From positions 310,001-374,000 of the forward strand of contig JANFNE010000016.1 of assembly GCA_024867545.1 (NCBI GenBank): a stretch of DNA of 64,000 nucleotides, in the 5' to 3' direction. This document shows positions 24,247 to 32,767 of this stretch, in pieces; position 1 is the stretch's first letter; every line of letters begins with the position of its first letter. The notes under the pieces were generated by a model that saw nothing but the letters and a program-made list of their open reading frames with translations, was not told where the DNA came from and did no database searches. Made by a program: the position numbers and the translations under genes. This DNA comes from Phytopythium helicoides. Taxonomy: Eukaryota > Oomycota > Peronosporomycetes > Pythiales > Pythiaceae.

Positions 24247-25609
24247 ATGCTCAAGGAGGAGGACCCGATGATCGAGCTGATCCGCGAGTGGATCATCAAG
24301 CCGCTCGACATGTCCTCGGGTCTGCACCTGTCGACGCTCGAGGTGTTCGGCGTCTTCGACCGCATGATGCTCGACCACGTGCGCTCACCCGGCGACAGCG
24401 ACCTCACGCGGCTCATTCCCACCCTCAAGAAGGTCTTCGTGCCGCTGGATCTCACGCGTGCGGCCAAGGAGGTGCTGCTCCGCTTGCTGCTGCTTGCTGT
24501 TGATGGAGGTCCGCGTGCTGATGAGTTGCTACTTGCTTGCTTGGCGATAGTATGACGCCAAGACGCGGTTCATGGCGCGCAAGCGCGTGCCCCCGACGTT
24601 CAAGGAGATCCGCCACGTGCTCAACCTGGCGACCATCAACGCGATCGCGGGCGACCTCAAGCTCGTGACCTTCGACGCCGACGACACCATCTACGAGGAC
24701 GGCGGCACCATCAGCAAGTCCTCGCGCATGGTGCAGATCATCGTCGGGCTGCTGCACCGCGGACTCGTCGTCTCGCTTGTCACGGCTGCGGGGTACCCTG
24801 GCAAACCCGAGCGGTACGAGGCGCGGCTCCGCGGCATCCTGGATGCGCTCGAGGACCTGACGCCCGACCAGCGCGCGCGCTTCCTCGTCATGGGCGGAGA
24901 GTGCAACTACCTGCTCGAGACGTACGAGACGGGCAACTCGGGCACGATTGGGCTGCGTGAGATCGACGGCAAGCTGTGGAAGGACGGTCGTGGTGAGCGC
25001 TGGCCTGAGGAAGACGTGTCTGCGCTGCTGGACGCGGCCGAGAAGGTGCTGGCAGACACGACGAGCATGCTCCAGCTGCCGACCGAGATCCTGCGCAAGG
25101 AGCGCGCGATCGGCATCATCAACGTGTCCAAGAAGCGCCTGTCGTACGAGAACCTCGAGGAGATTTGCCTGACGCTGCAGCAGCAGCTCAAGGGGTTCTC
25201 CGTTCCGTTCTGCGCCTTCAACGGCGGCAATGATGTATGGGTGGACATTGGCAACAAGGCGCTGGGCATCCAAGCGCTGCAAAAATATGTCTTCCGGTTC
25301 TTGCCTAAGGAGATGCAGGGCGAGGAGCTGAGCATCATCCAGGGCACCGAGTGCTTGCACGTCGGTGATCGGTTCACGCGCACGGGTAACGACACGCGCT
25401 CGCGTGAAGCGGCCACGACCGTCTGGGTGTCTAACCCGCAGGAGACGGCGTACATCATGAAGAAGTTGCTCAAGAAGATCGACTACGCGCGCGGACTGGA
25501 CGCGGCCTCTGACGGCGTGCTCTCTCCACGCAAGGCCACGCACGAGTCACGTGAGGCCCAGATTGAGGCTGCAATCCATGCTGCCACCACGGCGACGCGC
25601 ACATCCTAA
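24247..25609 (+). CDS. ISN1: IMP-specific 5'-nucleotidase
   Basis: Exons 24247-24471 and 24551-25609, intron gtgctg...gatag, 427 residues. The splice yields RAAKEYDAKTRFMARKRVPPTFKEIRHVLN, the conserved ISN1 start region. The HAD-type catalytic motif is VTFDADDTIYEDGG, with the two Asp residues spaced DxD. Later blocks VSLVTAAGYPGKPERYEARL, FNGGNDVWVDIGNKALGI and CLHVGDRFTRTGNDTRSRE match the family, the last being the metal-binding HAD motif IV. The enzyme removes phosphate from IMP to give inosine and so feeds purine salvage; some protist members also act on other mononucleotides. The protein ends with a short, variable tail. Its 3' end lies only 68 bp from the left arm of the inverted repeat, so read-through would enter the truncated BT1 copy. 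Confidence 0.92.
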
Positions 25610-25677
25610 TTGGAAAAATCCACAATGTGCTCAATGATGATGGTTGTGGTAGTGGTGAATGCAATACTGGACCAGCT

Positions 25678-25882
25678 GCTGGCACTCGCTTTCCTGCCGC
25701 TGCTGCCGCGCCAGAAGGCGGAGACGCAGGCGCTTAAACAAAACGGCGGTACGAGCTCGCGCATCGGCGCGTTCACCGTCTTTTACCTCGTGCTGGCGCT
25801 GCTGTGGTCCATTCTGACAAACCTGCTGAGCATCTTTGAGAGCACGCGGTGCCTCGCCATCACGGGCGGATGCAAGGAGTAA
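25678..25882 (+). pseudogene. Truncated 3' fragment of a BT1-family transporter gene
   Basis: The last 67-68 codons of the neighbouring BT1 transporter are reproduced here, with identical predicted residues (LLALAFLPLLPRQKAE to AITGGCKE and stop). There is no upstream membrane core, no start of its own and no promoter. The bases differ from the intact copy by only a few synonymous changes, for example attctgac versus atcctgac. It is the outer end of the left arm of the inverted repeat, so it arose by duplication of the gene's tail and cannot encode a working transporter. Confidence 0.93.
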
Positions 25883-25934
25883 GGAGTAAGGAGTAGTGAA
25901 CGACACATTTATATCCATGATTAGACGGTGATCT

Positions 25935-25975
25935 CTCTCGCTTTCGCTTTCGCTTTCGCTTTCACTTTCACTTTC
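25935..25975. repeat. TTTCGC/TTTCAC hexamer microsatellite
   Basis: Short run of ctttcgc and ctttcac units in the left arm. The right-arm counterpart (about 30596-30632, reverse complement) has one unit fewer, showing slippage since the arms separated. Confidence 0.85.
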
Positions 25976-26339
25976 GTGTTTGTAGTGCTGGTCTTCACGT
26001 CTTCTTTGCTGTTGGCTCGAGCGCTGCACCTGAGACCTTGCTTGACGGCTACTTTGTCCAGACAGCCTCGACATCACGAGCGAACTCATGCACACATTCA
26101 CACCGCACGATGCACACATGAAACTCAATCGGATGTTGTTCTCATTCATTGATCGATCGAATGGGTAAAATAGTACAGGATGATCCACACGAGCTACGAT
26201 TGCTGGTGGCGTCTAGATGCTTCACAGCACGCAGCACAACCTGAGCACAGGTGCGAGCGAGTACAGTGCTGTGGCCATAGAGTCGTGCGAAGGTGACGGC
26301 GACGGTGACGGTCGTTCTCTAGACCTCTAGACGATACGT

Positions 26340-26657
26340 CTACCGGCTGACGTTGGCATTCTCGGCCTTGGCGAACGCAGGGTCGAACTGGCGCGACTGG
26401 TTGATCGGGTTGCGCTTGAGGTTGGCGAGGCGGAAGCGCAGCGAGCGCCACTCGGAACCCGTCGAGCCCTCGTGGTGCAGCGTGCTCACGCGGCGAGACT
26501 TGTCGACGCACACATCCGGGTTGGCGAGCAGGTAGCGCGTGGCACTGGCCGTGGCCATGAGCGACGCGAAGCCGCAGACGAACATGATGGGGAAGGTTCC
26601 CTTGTCGGTGGTCCAGAGCTTGGCGACTCCCATGCTGGTGCGGCGGACGGCGGGCAT
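26340..26657 (-). CDS. B12D/MLRQ-like small mitochondrial protein, copy 1 (left arm)
   Basis: 105 residues from the ATG at 26657 (MPAVRRTSMG). It has one hydrophobic helix (FPIMFVCGFASLMATASATRYL) followed by NPDVCVDKSRR, the pattern of the B12D/NDUFA4 (MLRQ) family, whose members attach to respiratory complexes in the inner mitochondrial membrane. The C-terminal part (RFRLANLKRNPINQSRQFDPAFAK) is soluble and basic. It is the same length as copies 2 and 3. Residue 2 is Pro here and Ser in the others. An initiator-like GCTCATTCCCC sits about 80 bp upstream. It is transcribed away from copy 3, towards ISN1. The family call rests on the helix-NPDV pattern and is moderately sure. Confidence 0.8.
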   Translation of the reverse strand: MPAVRRTSMGVAKLWTTDKGTFPIMFVCGFASLMATASATRYLLANPDVCVDKSRRVSTLHHEGSTGSEWRSLRFRLANLKRNPINQSRQFDPAFAKAENANVSR

Positions 26658-26718
26658 GGCTACTGGTGGTTGTGGTGGTGTTTGAGAGATGGAGGTGGTG
26701 GAGGCTTGGGACCTGCGA

Positions 26719-26737
26719 GGAAGCTTGGGGAATGAGC
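26719..26737 (-). promoter_or_regulatory. Oomycete initiator-like element, B12D copy 1
   Basis: On the minus strand reads GCTCATTCCCCAAGCTTCC, close to the oomycete Inr consensus (GCTCATTYYNCAWTTT). It lies about 80 bp before the ATG, as in the other two copies. Confidence 0.65.
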
Positions 26738-26860
26738 TGCTGGTGGTCGAACCGAGTCGGATCGGCCACCTTTGCGTGTCAATGCCAACGCGTTCGACGC
26801 ATGTGGAGGTGTCGCTTGATGCCCATGGCAAAGTACGTCAGCACGGAAGGGTTACACGGA

Positions 26861-26896
26861 GTAAATTACGCTATAGATACGCGACGCGTAATTTAC
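26861..26896. repeat. 11-bp perfect inverted repeat in left-arm 5' flank
   Basis: gtaaattacgc (26861-26871) and gcgtaatttac (26886-26896) are exact reverse complements with a 14-bp loop. The same structure sits at 29678-29713 in the right arm. It lies about 200 bp upstream of the B12D start and could be a protein-binding palindrome. Confidence 0.85.
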
Positions 26897-27717
26897 TTCG
26901 CCGCGTTTCTCTTGACGTCGCGTAGTTTACGAGTGCATATTTGACAAAGTGTCGAAAATAGCAAGCGTTTGGCTTGGGCTTGGCTTAGGCTTGGTTTTGA
27001 GCTCGACGGCCTCAGCACTTCACTCCACGCCACAACCAACCGCCATATCCGTCACACTGAAGAAGATCGAGGTGGCTCCCGACGCTCTGGGTGACGACGT
27101 GTTCATAGCCACAGAGAAGGAGACACTCTGCTACAGTGTATTGCACGGTGACAAATAATACACTTTGCGTCGACGTACACGCGACTTGAAAAGACGATGC
27201 TCGACATACCCAGTCATCATGCATTGACTCCTCGTCGCAATCCATGACGACGACTACGCCGTTGCAATGGCATTGCTGTCGAGAGTCGCCCCAAAACTAT
27301 TGCGGATCCTGAAGAACTGCTTCCGACTTCCGATTCGCTCAGCGTTATGTATGTCGTTTTTGGCTATTAGAGCGCAGTGCCATGCGCCGTGGCCGACACT
27401 ACGTTTAACAGCGTGGGAGCGACGCGCGCCGTGGAAATGGCAATCGAAAATGGCGCTGGGCCGCGTGAGCGAGATCGTTTAACACGCGCCACCTTGGTAG
27501 GCAGGGTGTGCGGTGGACCTTCACGGCCCGGTCTGCGTGTGTATGTATAGCATGTATAGCCGTGTAGTGAGTGTAGTGGGGCTCTTGCTCCGAGTGTTTG
27601 GTATCTACGAAGAGCAGAACGCTAGGTGCGTGTTCGCCTTAACGAGCAGCTCGTTGGGCAAGAAGCTCGCATGAAAGGGAAAATGTGTTTGAAATATAAA
27701 TGTGTCGAAAACTTGGT

Positions 27718-27749
27718 CGAGAAAAACGCAGCGCGTTGCGTTTTTCTCG
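27718..27749. repeat. 32-bp near-perfect palindrome
   Basis: cgagaaaaacgca, a 6-bp centre gcgcgt, then tgcgtttttctcg: a 13-bp perfect stem. It lies about 230 bp upstream of the middle B12D copy. It could form a hairpin or serve as a dyad binding site. Confidence 0.85.
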
Positions 27750-27899
27750 CGGCTGCCACTGTGCAATTGCGTTGCTGAAGAGCGTGTGGTGGCGGTGGTG
27801 GATGGCGATTGACGTCGGCAGAGTTGGCTAGAGGGTACGTCACTTGGAGGTTCGAGGAGAACGCAATCGAAGCGCAAAGTGCACGCCACTCGTCGAGCA

Positions 27900-27918
27900 G
27901 CTCATTCCCCAAGTTTCC
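27900..27918 (+). promoter_or_regulatory. Oomycete initiator-like element, B12D copy 2
   Basis: GCTCATTCCCCAAGTTTCC at 27900, the best match of the three to the oomycete Inr consensus, 79 bp before the ATG. Confidence 0.7.
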
Positions 27919-27978
27919 TCGCAGGTCCCAAGCCTCCACCTCCACCTCTATCTCCCAATTCAATCACCACCAGTAGCC

Positions 27979-28296
27979 ATGTCCGCCGTCCGCCGCACCA
28001 GCATGGGAGTCGCCAAGCTCTGGACCACCGACAAGGGAACCTTCCCCATCATGTTCGTCTGCGGCTTCGCGTCGCTCATGGCCACGGCCAGTGCCACGCG
28101 CTACCTGCTCGCCAACCCGGACGTGTGCGTCGACAAGTCTCGCCGCGTGAGCACGCTGCACCACGAGGGCTCGACGGGCTCCGAGTGGCGTTCGCTGCGC
28201 TTCCGCCTCGCCAACCTCAAGCGCAACCCGATCAACCAGTCGCGCCAGTTCGACCCTGCGTTCGCCAAGGCCGAGAACGCCAACATCAGCCGGTAA
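27979..28296 (+). CDS. B12D/MLRQ-like small mitochondrial protein, copy 2 (spacer)
   Basis: 105 residues (MSAVRRTSMG...). The protein equals the right-arm copy except Ile for Val near the end (NANISR versus NANVSR), with a few silent changes. Similarity to the arm copies covers the coding region and about 80 bp upstream including the initiator, then stops. Sequence beyond the stop codon is unrelated to the arms. It is therefore an older or separately inserted paralogue, not part of the arms. Same single-helix B12D/MLRQ-like features as the other copies. Confidence 0.82.
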   Translation: MSAVRRTSMGVAKLWTTDKGTFPIMFVCGFASLMATASATRYLLANPDVCVDKSRRVSTLHHEGSTGSEWRSLRFRLANLKRNPINQSRQFDPAFAKAENANISR

Positions 28297-29836
28297 ATAC
28301 CTGCAATGAGCCAGCATCCAAATTCGATGAGCCTCTGGGGGTAGTGTACCGACGTGAGGCTCTACGATGTGAAGGAATTGGAAACAACACTTCGCCAGCT
28401 TTTGGTAGCTCAACCGCATAATAAAAGACATCATTTGTACTTGTGAACATCGCGCATTGAGGTCAGCTTGCGGAGTCGTCGAGTCTGTCTTTCTTCTAGC
28501 AAGAAATGCATGGTCTAAGGTAGCTTTGCTTCGGTGGCTGACCATGACAAGAAGATGCCTCGTAAGCCCATTGTACACATCTACCCCAACATCAGCCTAC
28601 CTCGCCAAGCTTGACACCATAGACTACGTTCGAGATAGATAGCAAGGCAACATACAATGAGAAAGCTGTTGCCACAATTAGGATCGAGTTGCGCCTTCCG
28701 CATCGCCACAACCTTACCTAGCAGTGAAGCTAGGTGGATGGCATGTGGATCGTAGCTTGTCGTACAAACAACCACATCCAAGACAGCCAACTCGTGAAGT
28801 CGAGGGGGAGACTCTCAGACCACACATTTCCTGAGACTGAATTTGCGCGTTTCTCCTAGCATGCTTCGCAACTCTTGACGGTGAATTTCTATTTCAGACA
28901 CCTCGGCTGCGTGAGGCTCAAATTGCCTGTAAGCTCGACAACACAACAGCAAGGCAGCTCGCGTTCTGCTCTTCGTAGATACCAAATACTCGAAGCAAGA
29001 GCCCCATTCCACTACTGTACACTGCTACACATACACACGCAGGCCGGGCCGTGAAGGTCAACAGCACGTCCTGCCTGCCAAGGTGGCGCTTGTTAAACGA
29101 TCTCGCTCACGCGACCCAGCGCCATTTTCGATTGCCATTTCCACGGCGCGCGTCGCTCCCACGCTGTTAAACGTAGTGTCGGCCACGGCGCATGGCGCTG
29201 CGCTCCAGGAGCCAAAACGACATACATAACGCTGAGCGAATCGGAAGTCGGTTCTTCAGGATCCGCAATAGTTTTAGGGCGACTCTCGACAGCAATGCCA
29301 TTGCAACGGCGTAGTCGTCGTCATGGATTGCGACGAGGAGTCAATGCATGATGACTGGGTATGTCGAGCATCGTCTTTTCAAGTCGCGTGTACGTCGACG
29401 CAAAGTGTATTATTTGTCACCGTGCAATACACTGTAGCAGAGTGTCTCCTTCTCTGTGGCTATGAACACGTCGTCACCCAGAGCGTCGGGAGCCACCTCG
29501 ATCTTCTTCAGTGTGACGGATATGGCGGTTGGTTGTGGCGTGGAGTGAAGTGCTGCTGTTGAGGCCGTCTAGCTCAAAACCAAGCCCAAGCCAAGCCCAA
29601 GCCAAACGCTTGCTATTTTCGACACTTTGTCAAATATGCACTCGTAAACTACGCGACGTCAAGAGAAACGCGGCGAAGTAAATTACGCGTCGCGTATCTA
29701 TAGCGTAATTTACTCCGTGTAACCCTTCCGTGCTGACGTACTTTGCCATGGGCATCAAGCGACACCTCCACATGCGTCGAACGCGTTGGCATTGACACGC
29801 AAAGGTGGCCGATCCGACTCGGTTCGACCACCAGCA

Positions 29837-29855
29837 GCTCATTCCCCAAGCTTCC
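29837..29855 (+). promoter_or_regulatory. Oomycete initiator-like element, B12D copy 3
   Basis: GCTCATTCCCCAAGCTTCC at 29837, 80 bp before the ATG of copy 3, identical to copy 1. Confidence 0.65.
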
Positions 29856-29916
29856 TCGCAGGTCCCAAGCCTCCACCACCTCCATCTCCCTAACACCACC
29901 ACCACCACCAGTAGCC

Positions 29917-30234
29917 ATGTCCGCCGTCCGCCGCACCAGCATGGGAGTCGCCAAGCTCTGGACCACCGACAAGGGAACCTTCCCCATCATGTTCGTCTGC
30001 GGCTTCGCGTCGCTCATGGCCACGGCCAGTGCCACGCGCTACCTGCTCGCCAACCCGGATGTGTGCGTCGACAAGTCTCGCCGCGTGAGCACGCTGCACC
30101 ACGAGGGCTCGACGGGTTCCGAGTGGCGCTCGCTGCGCTTCCGCCTCGCCAACCTCAAGCGCAACCCGATCAACCAGTCGCGCCAGTTCGACCCTGCGTT
30201 CGCCAAGGCCGAGAACGCCAACGTCAGCCGGTAG
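29917..30234 (+). CDS. B12D/MLRQ-like small mitochondrial protein, copy 3 (right arm)
   Basis: 105 residues from the ATG at 29917 (MSAVRRTSMG). It is the mirror copy of the left-arm gene; the predicted proteins differ only at residue 2 (Ser versus Pro). One hydrophobic helix and the NPDVCVDKSRR stretch fit a B12D/MLRQ-like respiratory-complex accessory protein. It is transcribed towards the BT1 gene, whose stop lies about 450 bp away on the opposite strand, so their 3' ends converge. Confidence 0.82.
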   Translation: MSAVRRTSMGVAKLWTTDKGTFPIMFVCGFASLMATASATRYLLANPDVCVDKSRRVSTLHHEGSTGSEWRSLRFRLANLKRNPINQSRQFDPAFAKAENANVSR

Positions 30235-30681
30235 ACGTATCGTCTAGAGGTCTAGAGAACGACCGTCGCCGTCACCGTCGCACGATTCCATGGCCACAGC
30301 ACTGTGTCCTCGCTCGCACCTGTGGTCAGGTTGTGCTGCGCGCTGTGAAGCATCTAGACGCCACCAGCAATCGTAGCTCGTGTGGATCATCCTGTACTAT
30401 TTTACCCATTCGATCGATCAATGAATGAGAACAACATCCGATTGAGTTTCATGTGTGCATCGTGCGGTGTGAATGTGTGCATGAGTTCGCTCGTGATGTC
30501 GAGGCTGTCTGGACAAAGTAGCCGTCAAGCAAGGTCTCAGGTGCAGCGCTCGAGCCAACAGCAACGAAGACGTGAAGACCAGCACTACAAACACGAAAGT
30601 GAAAGTGAAAGCGAAAGCGAAAGCGAGAGAGATCACCGTCTAATCATGGATATAAATGTGTCGTTCACTACTCCTTACTCC

Positions 30682-32442
30682 TTACTCCTTGCATCCGCCC
30701 GTGATGGCAAGGCACCGCGTGCTCTCAAAGATGCTCAGCAGGTTTGTCAGGATGGACCACAGCAGCGCCAGCACGAGGTAAAAGACGGTGAACGCGCCGA
30801 TGCGCGAGCTTGTGCCGCCGTTTTGTTTGAGCGCCTGCGTCTCCGCCTTCTGGCGCGGCAGCAGCGGCAGGAAAGCGAGTGCCAGCAGTTTCATAGCGTA
30901 CGAGATGAGGATGGTGAGCGTCACGTCCCGCCGCACCTCGTAAGTGTCGTTCATGATATCATCGTTGTACACCTTGAAGGACGCGTTCACGTTCTTGGTG
31001 AGTGTAGCTGCGAATGGCCCGCCAAGGTTGCTGACTGTCGTGAGCAGTCCGTAAATGGCGCCTTCATTGCCATGACCCGCAAGCTCGACGACGACATACG
31101 TTGAAATGATAAAGCCGACACCTCCTGGCACTTGCTCGACGATCGGAAGTCCTAGCCAGAACCACTGCTTCCGCACAACATCCCACGTCACGAGCATCGT
31201 GCACATGGCATCGATCGCGATGATACTAAACGTCGTCACGACTTGCATCGACCTCCAGTTCCAGTGCAAACCGTACTTGCCCGTGAGCGTCAGCGTCACC
31301 GCAAGCACGGCGCTGCCAATAATCCCGCTCAGACTCAAGTTGAAGCTTGTTGCGTGCACCCAGTAGGACGTCATCGGGTCGGCCGCGACGTAGCTGAAGC
31401 TGCCAAACACGGACGACAAGAAGTTGTACGCGATAACCTGGTAGATCGCTCGGCTCTTGATCGCCGACCACAGCTCGCCCATGTACTCTCGGAACACGGG
31501 CGGAGCCACGCGCTCCTCACGCACAAAAAGCCAAGTGAGCGGGATCACGGGCACGCAGCACACTGCCAGCAGGAACATGGTCGCGGGGAACGAGATGCCA
31601 AAGTCGAAACTGCCGCCGTAGTCTGGCGAGCTCAGTCCAAAACCAGTGATGAGCTGCGCGATGACGTTGAACAGCGTGCGCACCGTGTAGATGGCAGTCT
31701 GCGTTCGTCCACGCGTTTCCTCGGGCTCGCGCTGCGCGTACTCGACCACGACGGCGTCAGCTGCTACGTCCGCGAAGAGATATCCCAGCGTCGCGAACAT
31801 CATGAGCACAATGTACTTGGCGCCGGAGCTCGGTGCAGCCGCGTTGAGCGACATGATCTGCTCAGTTGTGTAGTCACTAGGCTTGACGTGGCGCAGCTCC
31901 GGGTCCGGGAAGTAGGGGTCTCCAAGCGGCGAGACGGCCATGGTCATGAGCGAGAGCACCGTGACGGTCCACCCGAGCACCATGTAGGGTCGACGGCGGT
32001 AGCCGAACAACGGCACGCAGTCGGAGAGCACGCCGATGAAGACCTTGAAGGACCAAGGGATGGAGATGAGCGCGCGCGCCGACGTCGTGGCCGTGCCCTC
32101 CATGTTGAGGTAGTAGGTCAGGAAGGGCGTCACGGTGCTGGGCAGCACGCCGTACACGAGCCCCACGGCCGCGTACTGCGAGACGAGCCCAAGTGACTCG
32201 AGCGACAGCAGCCGCGGCGCGCCGCCCTCGCGCAGCGCTCGCCCCGCGCCGCCGCCGCCCTCGAGGTCCCGCTGCTTGTGCTTGAGCTTGAGCTTCTCCG
32301 CCTCCTGCAGCTCGAGCGTCGACTCGAGTCCGCGCCGCAGCGCCACGCGCTCGTCCGCCTCCTCATCGTCCGTCAGGCTCTCGCGCTCGCGCGGCTCCTG
32401 CGCCGCGGCGTCCACGGCTGGCGCTGCGGTCGTCGGCGCCAT
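30682..32442 (-). CDS. Folate-biopterin transporter (BT1) family protein
   Basis: Intronless 586-residue protein (MAPTTAAPAVDAAAQ). About 75 charged residues precede a major-facilitator-type core of roughly 12 hydrophobic helices. The BT1 signature is clear: SIPWSFKVFIGVLSDCVPLFGYRRRPYMVLGW, and GYLFADVAADAVVVEYAQRE later. Family members in kinetoplastids, apicomplexans and plastids carry folate or biopterin; oomycetes have many paralogues whose substrates are mostly untested. The final 68 codons lie in the right arm of the inverted repeat and are duplicated at 25678-25882. The start codon is the first ATG after several stops and is well supported. Confidence 0.93.
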   Translation of the reverse strand: MAPTTAAPAVDAAAQEPRERESLTDDEEADERVALRRGLESTLELQEAEKLKLKHKQRDLEGGGGAGRALREGGAPRLLSLESLGLVSQYAAVGLVYGVLPSTVTPFLTYYLNMEGTATTSARALISIPWSFKVFIGVLSDCVPLFGYRRRPYMVLGWTVTVLSLMTMAVSPLGDPYFPDPELRHVKPSDYTTEQIMSLNAAAPSSGAKYIVLMMFATLGYLFADVAADAVVVEYAQREPEETRGRTQTAIYTVRTLFNVIAQLITGFGLSSPDYGGSFDFGISFPATMFLLAVCCVPVIPLTWLFVREERVAPPVFREYMGELWSAIKSRAIYQVIAYNFLSSVFGSFSYVAADPMTSYWVHATSFNLSLSGIIGSAVLAVTLTLTGKYGLHWNWRSMQVVTTFSIIAIDAMCTMLVTWDVVRKQWFWLGLPIVEQVPGGVGFIISTYVVVELAGHGNEGAIYGLLTTVSNLGGPFAATLTKNVNASFKVYNDDIMNDTYEVRRDVTLTILISYAMKLLALAFLPLLPRQKAETQALKQNGGTSSRIGAFTVFYLVLALLWSILTNLLSIFESTRCLAITGGCKE

Positions 32443-32767
32443 CTCGAGATCTGGCGACCGGTAACGACGTGGCGGATTGCTGGTGCACTCAATGTTCAGC
32501 TAACCGCTCAGAATATCAGGCGCTCAGTATCCAGCGCGGAGGATGGGATGGGTGCGCTGGCAATCATGAGATGAATCGCTCGCTGCAAGGTGACCAGATT
32601 GAAACGACTGCGAGCAAGCTTTCACGTTCTGTTGTGGTTCTTTAGTTGGCATGCGGATGGGGATGGCGGACTCGCTGCTGCTAGGTCGACAGGATCGAAA
32701 TGTGTATGGGAGGGAGTTTTTTTTTTCTCCTCGAGGATAATCCTGCGTGGACGCGCTCAACAGATCA
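32443..32767. promoter_or_regulatory. 5' flank of the BT1 gene
   Basis: 325 bp between the BT1 start and the SKIP stop, both minus strand. A T9 run lies near 32718-32726. No initiator or other element is evident. Confidence 0.4.

Larger units (their letters stand above)
25678..27622. repeat. Left arm of a large inverted repeat (1.9 kb)
   Basis: Matches 28961-30888 in reverse complement. The outer kilobase is nearly identical (single-base changes only inside the BT1 fragment). The inner 300 bp near 27290-27622 shows several substitutions and small indels. The outer boundary is sharp: shared sequence begins at ctgctggc (25678) and the right arm begins its match at 30888. The arm contains the BT1 3' fragment, a TTTCGC hexamer run, one B12D-like gene and its 5' flank. 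Confidence 0.93.
27623..28960. other. Spacer of the inverted repeat
   Basis: 1.34 kb between the arms, containing the third B12D-like gene (27979-28296), its initiator, a 32-bp palindrome and about 660 bp downstream (28297-28960) in which I recognise nothing. Confidence 0.7.
28961..30888. repeat. Right arm of the large inverted repeat (1.9 kb)
   Basis: Reverse complement of 25678-27622. It runs from tail sequence shared with the left arm near 28961 to inside the BT1 coding region at 30888. It includes the copy-3 B12D gene, the 11-bp inverted repeat, a degenerate ggctt run at about 29580-29625 and the last codons of the intact BT1 gene. Confidence 0.93.

Noticed and set aside
26949..27158. 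Frame in the left arm with a signal-peptide-like start (VSKIASVWLGLGLGLVLSS)
   Set aside because: It begins at GTG, not ATG, and the right-arm copy has a TAG inside the hydrophobic run, so it is not conserved even between near-identical arms.
27012..29562. ORF MDCDEESMHDDW present in both arms (27012-27245 minus, 29323-29562 plus)
   Set aside because: Conservation only reflects the recent duplication. No domain, no promoter element, and it overlaps other frames of similar quality.
30382..31104. 240-aa plus-strand frame with Glu-Ser repeats
   Set aside because: The ESES run is the hexamer microsatellite and the rest is antisense to the BT1 gene.
31243..32196. Long plus-strand frame opposite BT1; similar frames opposite SKIP (33878-35068) and myosin (50808-51938)
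   Set aside because: These are shadow frames produced by the biased third-position use of the real minus-strand genes; no start context or domain.
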